DNA of 37,461 bases, taken from assembly GCA_017616775.1 (NCBI GenBank), contig JAFZXM010000022.1, forward strand, positions 1 through 37,461, in the 5' to 3' direction. The DNA is from Bacteroidales bacterium (GTDB lineage: Bacteria > Bacteroidota > Bacteroidia > Bacteroidales > WCHB1-69). The notes beneath the pieces are model-generated. The model did no database searches, was not told where the DNA came from, and saw only the letters and a program-made list of their open reading frames with translations. How positions within the stretch are numbered: the stretch's first letter is position 1; every line of letters starts with the position of its first letter. Shown here piece after piece: positions 24,502 to 32,753 of the stretch. The position numbers and the translations under genes are program-made.

Positions 24502-25284
24502 ATGAACGGAAATTTGAACGTATGCTTGGTCCAAATGGACATTCATCCAAAAGACAAACAAGCCAATATCAAAACAGGGAAACTTCTGCTGCAGCAAATC
24601 ACCCAAAAACCGGACATTATCCTGTTTCCCGAATTGTTTTCCTGCGGTTTTTCCGAAGATGTAACATCCCTGGCGGAAGACGAAGACGGAGAAAGTATCG
24701 CTTTTTTAAAAGAGACATCACTATTATACCACAGCGCCGTGGTGGCAAGCGTGCCCGTGCACGCTTCCGGCGGCATGGTTAACCGGACACTCTGGGTGGA
24801 TGAAGGCACTATTGAGGACCGTTATGATAAAAAACATTTGTTCTTCGGCTGTGAAAAAACCTATTTTACCGCAGGCAACAGAGCTATGATATGTACCAAA
24901 AACGGATGGAAATGCCGGTCCGTTACCTGCTATGACATACGGTTTCCTTTATGGTGCCGTAATAAATTCAACAGGCAAGCGCATACTTTTATGTATGATA
25001 TTCTGACAGTGATTGCCAACTTTCCGTCATCACGGGCCATGCAATTCGACACCTTGCTACGCGCCCGTGCCATAGAAAACCAATGCTATGTGTTAGCGGT
25101 GAACCGCATCGGCAAAGACGGATACGGCAACCTTCACCAAGGAAACACACAGATAATCAGTCCGCAAGGCCGTACATTAGCACAAGTGCCCAATGATACT
25201 CAAAACATTTTGGAATATACTGTATCTGCACAAGCGTTATCGGACTTGCGTTCCGAATTTCCTATCGGTGAAGATTGGGATTAA
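24502..25284 (+). CDS. Nitrilase-family amidohydrolase (omega-amidase-like)
   Basis: A 260-residue carbon-nitrogen hydrolase. The Glu-Lys-Cys triad is visible as FPELF (Glu44), DRYDKKHLF (Lys110) and CYDIRFPLW (Cys143). Length and strings such as YFTAGNR and FDTLLRARAIENQCYVLAVNRIG match the YafV/omega-amidase group, which cleaves 2-oxoglutaramate or similar amides from transamination. The substrate is inferred from this similarity only. Cytoplasmic. Its last 48 bases overlap, tail to tail, the 3' end of the ResB-like gene on the other strand, so both coding regions share this DNA. Confidence 0.88.
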   Translation: MNGNLNVCLVQMDIHPKDKQANIKTGKLLLQQITQKPDIILFPELFSCGFSEDVTSLAEDEDGESIAFLKETSLLYHSAVVASVPVHASGGMVNRTLWVDEGTIEDRYDKKHLFFGCEKTYFTAGNRAMICTKNGWKCRSVTCYDIRFPLWCRNKFNRQAHTFMYDILTVIANFPSSRAMQFDTLLRARAIENQCYVLAVNRIGKDGYGNLHQGNTQIISPQGRTLAQVPNDTQNILEYTVSAQALSDLRSEFPIGEDWD

Positions 25285-26064
25285 ACTATTGCCAGCCAAC
25301 TGTATCAATATCAACGCCAGCCCTATACGGAACAAATGCTGCCAAGGGTCGTACACAAAATGCAACAATGCACACTGATATTGCGGTTGGCAGGAAACCA
25401 GGGAAATATCCCATTGTTTATAACGCACGGGATGATTGGGGGACAGGGTCAACAGGGTATCGGCATTGCCTTTCCGTATAGACAATTTCATTTCCGGATC
25501 CGGATTTGCACGCACCGATATTGCTTTTATTTGATCATTACTTGAAAGAAATGTCCGGTATTCGTTATACACCGCCAATTGATGGTCTTGTATGTCATGA
25601 TAGCCTGCAAAGAGATAAAAAACAATCAAACCCGCACCTGTTACCGCGGCAACGTGACGCAATATATAATCCTGCCTGCGCAATCGCAAAGGCAACACCA
25701 ATTTGCCGCACAATATCACCCATGTAACAGCGGCCCCTGCCAAAGCAGTATAACTATTATGTATGTGTTGTATGTCTGCTACTTGATGGTGAGTGATGGT
25801 TTGCGCAAAAAAAGTCATACACACGCAAACCACTATCCACATTATACACATCCACACCGAAGAAACAGGCGATATGATATATTCTGCCAACGATTTTAAC
25901 GGGCAGAACAACCACCATACAACACTTCCGCCGCACACAAGTGCAACAAAACAGATATTTAAAGGATAGCTCAATTCGGGAGTGGCAAACAAGTGATGCA
26001 ATAAATACGAAACAACCATGATAAAAACCATGACAGCTATTCCGTATTTAGTTTCTTTTCTCAT
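25237..26064 (-). CDS. Membrane protein with ResB-like C-terminal part
   Basis: A 275-residue protein with five or six hydrophobic segments in the first 165 residues and one near the C-terminus (HLFRIGLALILIQLAG). Between them lies an extracytoplasmic stretch. Its ending, KQWDISLVSCQPQYQCALLHFVYDPWQHLFRIGLALILI, resembles the ResB/Ccs1 cytochrome c maturation signature, in which a beta-rich domain ends with a Asp-Pro string just before the last helix. No haem-binding CcsA partner is seen in the window. The protein is shorter than canonical ResB, so the role in cytochrome assembly is tentative. It follows nspC by 12 bases and ends inside the nitrilase gene of the opposite strand. Confidence 0.6.
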   Translation of the reverse strand: MRKETKYGIAVMVFIMVVSYLLHHLFATPELSYPLNICFVALVCGGSVVWWLFCPLKSLAEYIISPVSSVWMCIMWIVVCVCMTFFAQTITHHQVADIQHIHNSYTALAGAAVTWVILCGKLVLPLRLRRQDYILRHVAAVTGAGLIVFYLFAGYHDIQDHQLAVYNEYRTFLSSNDQIKAISVRANPDPEMKLSIRKGNADTLLTLSPNHPVRYKQWDISLVSCQPQYQCALLHFVYDPWQHLFRIGLALILIQLAGNSLIPIFTDRKFGTQVR

Positions 26065-26076
26065 GTAAATAGCAGA

Positions 26077-27228
26077 TTACGAAAGTTTGTTCTTATAATC
26101 TTCATGAGTAAATTGACGCAGCATTTCCAGCTGTTGGTCTTTGGTCCATACGGCTATGTCGGGATGCTTAACCCCATTGAAAAAAGTGGTCTTCACCATG
26201 GTGTAATGTATCATATCGTCGAACACTATCCTTTCGCCGATTTGCAACGGATGATCAAAAGCATAATCCCCCATGCCCATAAAATCACCGGCCAGGCAAG
26301 AGTTGCCGCCCATGCGATATACATATTTATCCCCTTTCCGGGCATCGCGGGCATTGAGGATATTAGGTTTATAAGGCATTTCCAAACAATCGGGCATGTG
26401 GCATGCAAAAGAGGTGTCCAACATGGCTATGTCAAAATCCTTGCAACGGATAATATCTTGCACTTCGGCGACCAACACTCCCGTTTGCCATCCCACGGCT
26501 TCGCCGGGTTCCAGTATGATTTCTTCCAAATTCGGATAGCGCAAGTGCAAATCCTGCAACAAATGCACCAGATGATCTATATCGTAACCTTCTTTGGTAA
26601 TAAGGTGGCCTCCGCCAAGATTGAGCCACCGGGCCTGAGAGATAAGCGTGCCGAATTTTTGTTCCAAGGCTTGCAAGGTACGCTCTAAAGTATAACTGTC
26701 GTTTTCACACAATGCATGACAATGCAGTCCTTCTATCCCGGGAGGCAGGGTATCGCCCAACAGATGACGGCGTATGCCCAAACGTGAATTTTCTCCCGAA
26801 GGATTGTACAAATCGGTGCTCACCTCCGAATATTCCGGATTGACTCTTAATCCCAAAGACACCTTTTTTCCTGCGGAATGATATAAGGGCAACAGATTTT
26901 GATATTGCGAAAGCGAATTAAAAGTAAGATGTGAACTCAACTGCAACAACAGCGGAAATTCCTCCTTGGTGTATGCCGGACAATAGGTATGCGCCTCGGT
27001 GTTCATTTCCTCAAATATCAATTGGGCTTCGTTGAGAGAGCTGGCCGTGGCACCGCTCAGATAGTGCTTTACCATGGGAAACTCATGCCAAAAGGCAAAA
27101 CCCTTCAAGGCACATATTATCTTCACATCTGCAGCCTGCTCTACCATGTGAAGAATTTGAAGATTGATTTCCAAAGCTTCCTCATTAAGCAGATAGCAAG
27201 GTGTGGGTATTTTGTCAAAAGGAATCAT
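26077..27228 (-). CDS. nspC: Carboxynorspermidine/carboxyspermidine decarboxylase
   Basis: A 383-residue PLP enzyme of the fold III (alanine racemase-like) group, giving norspermidine or spermidine in the carboxy-polyamine pathway used by gut Bacteroidota. Lys42 in CALKGFAFW is the PLP lysine. Further strings are NPSGENSRLGIR, GLHCHALCEND, LNLGGGHLITKEGYD, EPGEAVGWQTG, MLDTSFACHMPDCLEMPY and GNSCLAGDFMG with the conserved Cys. It is a complete, normal-length member. The partner dehydrogenase is not in the window. It starts one base after DPP IV stops and ResB-like follows, so all three share the DPP IV promoter. Confidence 0.93.
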   Translation of the reverse strand: MIPFDKIPTPCYLLNEEALEINLQILHMVEQAADVKIICALKGFAFWHEFPMVKHYLSGATASSLNEAQLIFEEMNTEAHTYCPAYTKEEFPLLLQLSSHLTFNSLSQYQNLLPLYHSAGKKVSLGLRVNPEYSEVSTDLYNPSGENSRLGIRRHLLGDTLPPGIEGLHCHALCENDSYTLERTLQALEQKFGTLISQARWLNLGGGHLITKEGYDIDHLVHLLQDLHLRYPNLEEIILEPGEAVGWQTGVLVAEVQDIIRCKDFDIAMLDTSFACHMPDCLEMPYKPNILNARDARKGDKYVYRMGGNSCLAGDFMGMGDYAFDHPLQIGERIVFDDMIHYTMVKTTFFNGVKHPDIAVWTKDQQLEMLRQFTHEDYKNKLS

Positions 27229-27229
27229 A

Positions 27230-29419
27230 TTACAAGTTCTTCAAAATAAAATCGGTGAGTTTGACATACAAATGATAGCGGGTGTTGCCGCCGTAGATGC
27301 CATGATTTTTATTCGGATAAAAATATTGTTCATATTGTTTGTCGGCTTTGTTGAGAGCGGTTACCAAATCCACACTGTTTTGGAAATGGACATTGTCGTC
27401 GGTAAGACCGTGAATCAACAAATAGCTGCCTTGTAATTTGCCTGCATGGGTGATGGGAGAATTGTCATCATAGCCGGTGGGATTTTCCTGCGGAGTTTGC
27501 AAAAACCTTTCGGTGTAAATATTGTCGTAATAACGCCAAGTGGTAACAGGAGCAACGGCAATGGCCATTTTAAACACCCCTTCGCCTTTAAACATGGCCA
27601 GGCTGGAAAGATAACCGCCGAAACTCCATCCCCAAATGCCGATTCTGTCACCGTCAACATAAGGCAGCGACTTTAAATATTTGGCAGTGGCTATTTGGTC
27701 TATGGCTTCATATTTTCCCATTTGCTTATAGATACATTTTTTGAATTCGTCTCCCTGGGTGGCAGTGCCTCGTCCATCGGTACAAACAATGATATAACCT
27801 TTTTGCGACAGCATCTGATACCAAGCCTCTTCCATGCCTTCTCCCAAAGAATTCTTTACTTCCTGTGAACCCGGACCCCCGTATACGTGCATCAAAACAG
27901 GATATTTTTTGTCAGGATCAAAATCGTTGGGCAAGGTAATCACTCCGTTGAGGGTGACTCCTTCTTCGGTAGTAAAGGAAAACAGTTTCTTGGGAGCAAA
28001 ACGATATTCCTGCATCAATGCTTTGTAGTCTTCGTTGCCTTTCATTACTTTCAACAATTTTCCTGTGTTGTTGTGCAAAGTATAAATATTCGGTTCTGTA
28101 ATGTTGGAATATACATTTCTGTAATATTTGCAAGTAGGACTGAATGTAACAGAATTCCAGCCGTCTCCGCTTGTCAGCAATTTCTTTTTCTGTCCGGAAA
28201 AGTCAATGGTGTACAAATCCCTGTTCAATGTGCCGGATTCATTGGAGAGATAATAAATGCGTTTGTTGGCTTGGTCAACAGCACAAATTTCGGCTACTTC
28301 CCACTTGCCGCTGGTGAGCTGGGTAACGCTGCCGCCCAAAGTGACATAATATATATGATTGAAGCCGTCTCTTTCGGAAGTGACTATCATGTGCTTGTTG
28401 TCATTGAGGAAATAATAGTCGTGGGTAACATCTAACCAGCGCTCGTTTTCGTCAGTATATACCAAGTCTTTGCCTTGTGAAACGGTGTTGTAACGGAAAA
28501 ATTCCAATTTGTTTTGATGGCGGTTCATTTTTACAACTATCAAATCCGTGGCATTGGGCAGCCAATATATTCTCGGGAAATAGCAGTTGGTGTTGTCCCC
28601 CAAATCAAGTGTTTGCAAATGATTGCTCTTTACATTATATACCAACACATTCACCAAAGAATTGTCTTCTCCTGCTTTGGGATATTTGTAACGGTATTCG
28701 TAAGGATAAAGGTCACCGTAATAAGTGAGGGTGAATTCTTTCACGCGACTTTCGTCAAAGCGGAGAAAGGCGATATTTTCCCCGTCCGGCGACCAATAAA
28801 AACATTGGCTCATATCCAATTCTTCTTCATACACCCAGTCTGCCATGCCGTTGATAACATGTCTGTCCAATCCGTCAGCAGTGATTTGTATTTCTTTTTG
28901 ACTGTTTAAATCTTTCACAAACAGATTGTTGCCGCGGACAAAGGCAACCTTGCTTCCGTCCGGCGAAAAAGTGGCAAAACTTTGTTTTCCCAAAGCGGAA
29001 TCCGCTACAGCGGCAACCGTTTTCTTTTCCAAATCCACCACATAATAGAAAGCTTTGGACGAACGCCTGTATATGCTCTCCAATTGTGTGGCTATCAATA
29101 TCTTCTTTACACTGTTGTCAAAAGAATAGTCTTGAATGTCTTTTATTAAAAAAGGGCTGTTCATGGCTTTTAAATCCGCATTGCAGAGCAAGGTGGCCGT
29201 TTTTTCGCTGTTCACGAACTTGAATTTTTCTATTGCCGAACGGTTCATGGTAGTGTAGTAATCGCCGTCCGGGGTGGTGTTGAAGCCCGGAATGCCTTGG
29301 TGATAAAACTTGTAATTTTTCCAAATGTCTTCCACCGTAATGGTTTTTTGTGCATATATGCCATTGCATATTAAGAAAAATACTGCTGTAAATACAAAGA
29401 AAATGTTCTGTTTTTTCAT
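27230..29419 (-). CDS. Dipeptidyl-peptidase IV-like serine peptidase (S9)
   Basis: About 729 residues. A signal peptide (KKQNIFFVFTAVFFLICNGIYAQ) precedes an eight-bladed beta-propeller domain to about residue 470 (DPP IV_N, with the substrate-binding WVYEEEL Glu pair). The alpha/beta-hydrolase domain carries GWSFGG (Ser599), the DDNVHF acid near 674 and NKNHGIYG with His706. It cleaves X-Pro/X-Ala dipeptides from peptide N-termini in the periplasm or at the surface, feeding amino-acid fermentation. The start at 29419 follows the promoter; a longer reading crosses it. First gene of the DPP IV-nspC-ResB-like operon. Confidence 0.93.
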   Translation of the reverse strand: MKKQNIFFVFTAVFFLICNGIYAQKTITVEDIWKNYKFYHQGIPGFNTTPDGDYYTTMNRSAIEKFKFVNSEKTATLLCNADLKAMNSPFLIKDIQDYSFDNSVKKILIATQLESIYRRSSKAFYYVVDLEKKTVAAVADSALGKQSFATFSPDGSKVAFVRGNNLFVKDLNSQKEIQITADGLDRHVINGMADWVYEEELDMSQCFYWSPDGENIAFLRFDESRVKEFTLTYYGDLYPYEYRYKYPKAGEDNSLVNVLVYNVKSNHLQTLDLGDNTNCYFPRIYWLPNATDLIVVKMNRHQNKLEFFRYNTVSQGKDLVYTDENERWLDVTHDYYFLNDNKHMIVTSERDGFNHIYYVTLGGSVTQLTSGKWEVAEICAVDQANKRIYYLSNESGTLNRDLYTIDFSGQKKKLLTSGDGWNSVTFSPTCKYYRNVYSNITEPNIYTLHNNTGKLLKVMKGNEDYKALMQEYRFAPKKLFSFTTEEGVTLNGVITLPNDFDPDKKYPVLMHVYGGPGSQEVKNSLGEGMEEAWYQMLSQKGYIIVCTDGRGTATQGDEFKKCIYKQMGKYEAIDQIATAKYLKSLPYVDGDRIGIWGWSFGGYLSSLAMFKGEGVFKMAIAVAPVTTWRYYDNIYTERFLQTPQENPTGYDDNSPITHAGKLQGSYLLIHGLTDDNVHFQNSVDLVTALNKADKQYEQYFYPNKNHGIYGGNTRYHLYVKLTDFILKNL

Positions 29420-29449
29420 TATGACGCTATTTTTATTGAATGTAAAATA

Positions 29450-29457
29450 CAAAGATA
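29450..29457 (-). promoter_or_regulatory. -7 box for the DPP IV operon
   Basis: TATCTTTG on the minus strand in the context AAAAAAATGC-TATCTTTG-TA, about 30 bases before the start. Confidence 0.75.
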
Positions 29458-29595
29458 GCATTTTTTTACTTAACAAAAAAATCAGGGGGATATTATTTGT
29501 TTTGGTCAGCTATTTCTTTGTTTTCAAGATATTTTGTCACCTTGAACAACCGGAATAATCCATCAGAGACATTCTCACGCATTATCAAAAAATGC

Positions 29596-29603
29596 TACCT
29601 TTG
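29596..29603 (+). promoter_or_regulatory. -7 box abutting the dus start codon
   Basis: TACCTTTG in the context AAAAAATGC-TACCTTTG-CAAG, only four bases before the ATG at 29608. It would yield a leaderless or nearly leaderless message. Confidence 0.7.
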
Positions 29604-29607
29604 CAAG

Positions 29608-30543
29608 ATGAAATTCTATTTTGCTCCTTTTCATGGCATAAGCATGCGTATATTCCGCGGCATTTTTTTCAGCCATTTCGGTGGTTTTGACGCGGTAGTG
29701 GCTCCCTTTGTGGCCGCAGTGCCGCATTCCCAACTCAAACCGTCGTATTTTTCGGATATTTATCCCTTGTCGGATACCGGACCTTTAATTCCGCAGATAA
29801 TGGGAAACAATGCCCGCGATATAGCCGATACCGCCGCTTATCTCTACAATTTGGGCTTTGAAAGGGTGAATTTGAATTTGGGTTGTCCCATGCCGAAGAT
29901 AACCCGCAAAAAACGTGCTTGCGGATTAATGCCGTTTGCGGATGAAATAGAGCAGATAGTCAGCCGGGTATGCGAAACTTCTCCCGTAAAATTTTCATTA
30001 AAAATGCGTTTGGGCATGTATTCCGCCGAAGAATGCATCAACGTGCTGGAACGGGTGAATAATTATCCTGTGGATGAAGTGATAGTTCATGCCCGCCTGG
30101 GAGTGCAGCAATATGAAGGGACGGTTGACAGGCAGGCATTTCAGCATTGCTGTCAAATGTGCCGGCTGCCACTGTGTTACAATGGAGATATTTTCACCCA
30201 AGAAGATTTTCAATCTGTCACCCTGCAATTTCCGCATCTGCATGCCGTCATGCTGGGGAGAGGAATGTTGCAAAATCCTTTTTTATTGGAAGAAATCAAA
30301 GGAAACAGCATTCCGGCAGAAGAAAAAAACAGGCGTTTTGTGAATTTCCACCAAGACCTCACCAATACTTACCTGCAATATTACCCTTGCCAGGCTATGG
30401 TTGTCTGCAGGTTGAAAGAACTGTGGAAATATTTTTACCGCTCTGCCCGCCTTTCTGAGCCTCAATTGCAGCAATTGTTACGTCAACAGGGCGATGAATT
30501 CCTTACTGCAACCTGTCAGTTGGCAGAGAAAAGTTTTATCTGA
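29608..30543 (+). CDS. tRNA-dihydrouridine synthase
   Basis: A 311-residue flavoenzyme that reduces a uridine in the tRNA D-loop. The N-terminus YFAPFHGISMRIFRG carries the FMN-binding start of the Dus barrel. NLNLGCPMPK has the catalytic Cys93, and KFSLKMRLG and VIVHARLGVQQYEG follow. CYNGDI and MLGRGMLQNPFL form the phosphate-binding end. A C-terminal helical RNA-binding domain of about 70 residues follows. Which Dus class is not decided. The ATG at 29608 is required by the FMN-site strand and lies directly after the promoter box, so translation probably begins on a leaderless transcript. Confidence 0.9.
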   Translation: MKFYFAPFHGISMRIFRGIFFSHFGGFDAVVAPFVAAVPHSQLKPSYFSDIYPLSDTGPLIPQIMGNNARDIADTAAYLYNLGFERVNLNLGCPMPKITRKKRACGLMPFADEIEQIVSRVCETSPVKFSLKMRLGMYSAEECINVLERVNNYPVDEVIVHARLGVQQYEGTVDRQAFQHCCQMCRLPLCYNGDIFTQEDFQSVTLQFPHLHAVMLGRGMLQNPFLLEEIKGNSIPAEEKNRRFVNFHQDLTNTYLQYYPCQAMVVCRLKELWKYFYRSARLSEPQLQQLLRQQGDEFLTATCQLAEKSFI

Positions 30544-30565
30544 AAAATCTTACAACAATTTCATT

Positions 30566-31165
30566 TTAAACACCCCAAAAATACTTTTCTACACAAATCC
30601 AATCCTGTAAAATATTGGAAAATAAATATTTAAAAATCACTCCTTCAGAAATTTCTAAAAAATATTTAGAATTATAGCTCTTAAACCATTTTTCTTTCCT
30701 AGATGATAAATAACAGGTTGTTAAACGAATAGTAAGAGTATCTGAATATAATCCGACATCAGAAATTACAATCATTTCTACTCTTTTTCTATCAAGTTTC
30801 GGAGGACGGCATATCCTCCATAAAAAATTTGATTGTGGTGAGTATCTTTCTATAAATAGAGATTTTTTACCATAAGAAAAGAATGCTTTAGGAGGCATTT
30901 TGTTAGGAGTTTGTAGATTTGATAGAAAACTTATAATGTCAATAATACAATAATTTTTATTTATACCTAAATATATATTAGTATCATAAAGTTCACCTCT
31001 GCTATACATTTGTTGTCGATAATTACAATATGTAGAAGAATTAGAAACTGTATCATAGTATTCAATAACAGATTTTTCTATCAAATCAATCAAATCATTG
31101 GTATTTTGTGCCGTAGCAATCGTTATAGATAATAGAAAAATGAGGATAATGCAAAATCTTTTCAT
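30566..31165 (-). CDS. AT-rich exported protein of unknown function
   Basis: A 199-residue protein with a clear signal peptide (KRFCIILIFLLSITIATAQ, cleavage after ATAQ). The mature part begins NTNDLIDLIEKSVIEYYDTV. It has several Cys, Tyr and Lys residues and ends IFKYLFSNILQDWICVEKYFWGV. No domain is recognised. Codon use is visibly AT-richer than in both neighbours, suggesting recent acquisition or weak selection. No TAnnTTTG box was found upstream and no terminator downstream. It is tail to tail with dus, 22 bases apart. The long intact frame and signal peptide make it likely real. Confidence 0.68.
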   Translation of the reverse strand: MKRFCIILIFLLSITIATAQNTNDLIDLIEKSVIEYYDTVSNSSTYCNYRQQMYSRGELYDTNIYLGINKNYCIIDIISFLSNLQTPNKMPPKAFFSYGKKSLFIERYSPQSNFLWRICRPPKLDRKRVEMIVISDVGLYSDTLTIRLTTCYLSSRKEKWFKSYNSKYFLEISEGVIFKYLFSNILQDWICVEKYFWGV

Positions 31166-31262
31166 AAATTTAGGTATTTACAATATACGCAATAATATAA
31201 CGTGTGTTTTTCTTTTTTATTGCTTTGCTTTTTGTTGTATTTGTAGATACATAAAAAAATGT

Positions 31263-31270
31263 TATCTTTG
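31263..31270 (+). promoter_or_regulatory. -7 box for the SGNH-SGNH-MBOAT operon
   Basis: TATCTTTG in the context AAAAAAATGT-TATCTTTG-TAA, 32 bases before the first gene. No other promoter was found before 36021. Confidence 0.75.
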
Positions 31271-31302
31271 TAATTTATTGCATAGGCGAAACGAGATGAA
31301 AT

Positions 31303-32745
31303 ATGAAACCTTATAAAATTCTTGTATTCATATTGTTAACATTTTCGGCATTGGCATTATTGGGAATGGTTTTCCCTAAAAAAGGTGTCGATATAGGTTT
31401 ATGCACGCTTACATTTCCTACTCCGGGCGCTATCATTAGTGACAATAAAGTGGAGGATATGGATATTGAAAGCAATTTGGAGGCTTTAAAAGAACAAGCC
31501 ACCGTGTCTCATTCGGCTACGGCCACGGACAGTTTGGCATTTTACCGCAATTATGTACGCAATAATGTAGCCCGTATCTATTTTCCCAACAATGACTATA
31601 CCTATTTTGACAAGTTGTTTGCCGTTTTAGAATCGGCACACAAATTGGACAAAGCCGTTCACATAGTGCATTACGGTGATTCTCAAATAGAGATGGACCG
31701 TATTTCCAGCATGTTTCGGCATCGGCTGCAAGAGCAGTTCGGAGGAAAAGGAGCCGGCATGGTTCCGCCTATACAAACAATACCCTCTTTTACGGTGCGA
31801 CAAAGTTATGCCGGAAATTTAAGCCGCTATGTGGTTTATGGCGACACTTCCCAGCCGAGAGCTTCACACAGGAGATACGGTATTTTGGCCAATATGGCCC
31901 AGCTTGGCGGGGAAGCTTCCATTATGGTAGGGGCAAGCACAGGCAACCGCACTTTTAGTGAAACCCAAAAATTTTCCCGCATAGTATTGCTGATAGGCAA
32001 CAATGCAGACCATTTTTCGGCTGTATGCGGAGGGCAACAGCGTTCCATTGCCGTGGCCAACAAGGGGGTGAGCCGTATAACATGGACACTTCCCCAACCT
32101 GTCAGCCAAACCTCCATCCGCCTGTACGGTACTGCGGAAATATATGCCGTATCCATGGAAGACCCTTCGGGTGTGAACATAGACAATGTACCTATGCGTG
32201 GATGCTCGGGAACCATTTTCACCCGTATGGACTCGTTAATTTTTGCACAATGCAATGCCAATATGAATGTGCAGTTGATAATAATGCAATATGGCGGTAA
32301 TATGATGCCGCAAATTAACAGCCAGAAAGCCATAGACAATTATATGGAACGCATAGCCAAACAAATACAATATATACATCACTGCAATCCCAAGGCCAAA
32401 ATTTTGTTCATAGGTCCTTCCGACATGTCTAAACGAATAGACGGAGTGATGCAGACGTACACCTATCTGCCTGCAATGAATGAAGCTTTAAAGGCTACCG
32501 TGTTAAAAAACGACGCAGCCTATTGGGATATGTACAATGTGATGGGAGGAAAAAATTCCATGGTGGCCTGGGTAAAACATTCACCCGCGTGGGCAGGTGG
32601 AGACTATGTGCATTTCACCGAAGCGGGGGCTTTGAAAATAGCCTCCACATTGTCGGACGCTTTTCTGCTGCACTATCAATTTTATGTTATGCGCAAGCGC
32701 TTTCCTGACATATTGATGGAACGTTTGATGAAAAGTAATCAATAA
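31303..32745 (+). CDS. SGNH/GDSL-family hydrolase-like protein A
   Basis: A 480-residue protein with a hydrophobic N-terminal segment (signal anchor) and a low-complexity linker to about residue 75. The SGNH core follows. Block I is HYGDSQIEMDR with the nucleophile Ser127, an Asn/Gly-rich middle is present, and the block V pair Asp434-x-x-His437 lies in GGDYVHFTEAG. Such proteins accompany MBOAT acyltransferases in O-acetylation of exported polysaccharide or peptidoglycan. Here the acyl transfer step outside the membrane is the likely role. The acceptor polymer is not known. Catalytic residues are complete. It is followed after eight bases by a second SGNH gene. Confidence 0.82.
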   Translation: MKPYKILVFILLTFSALALLGMVFPKKGVDIGLCTLTFPTPGAIISDNKVEDMDIESNLEALKEQATVSHSATATDSLAFYRNYVRNNVARIYFPNNDYTYFDKLFAVLESAHKLDKAVHIVHYGDSQIEMDRISSMFRHRLQEQFGGKGAGMVPPIQTIPSFTVRQSYAGNLSRYVVYGDTSQPRASHRRYGILANMAQLGGEASIMVGASTGNRTFSETQKFSRIVLLIGNNADHFSAVCGGQQRSIAVANKGVSRITWTLPQPVSQTSIRLYGTAEIYAVSMEDPSGVNIDNVPMRGCSGTIFTRMDSLIFAQCNANMNVQLIIMQYGGNMMPQINSQKAIDNYMERIAKQIQYIHHCNPKAKILFIGPSDMSKRIDGVMQTYTYLPAMNEALKATVLKNDAAYWDMYNVMGGKNSMVAWVKHSPAWAGGDYVHFTEAGALKIASTLSDAFLLHYQFYVMRKRFPDILMERLMKSNQ

Positions 32746-32753
32746 AAAGGAAC

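Noticed and set aside
29420..29476. N-terminal extension of DPP IV
   Set aside because: It crosses the -7 box at 29450-29457; the signal peptide begins at the ATG 29419.
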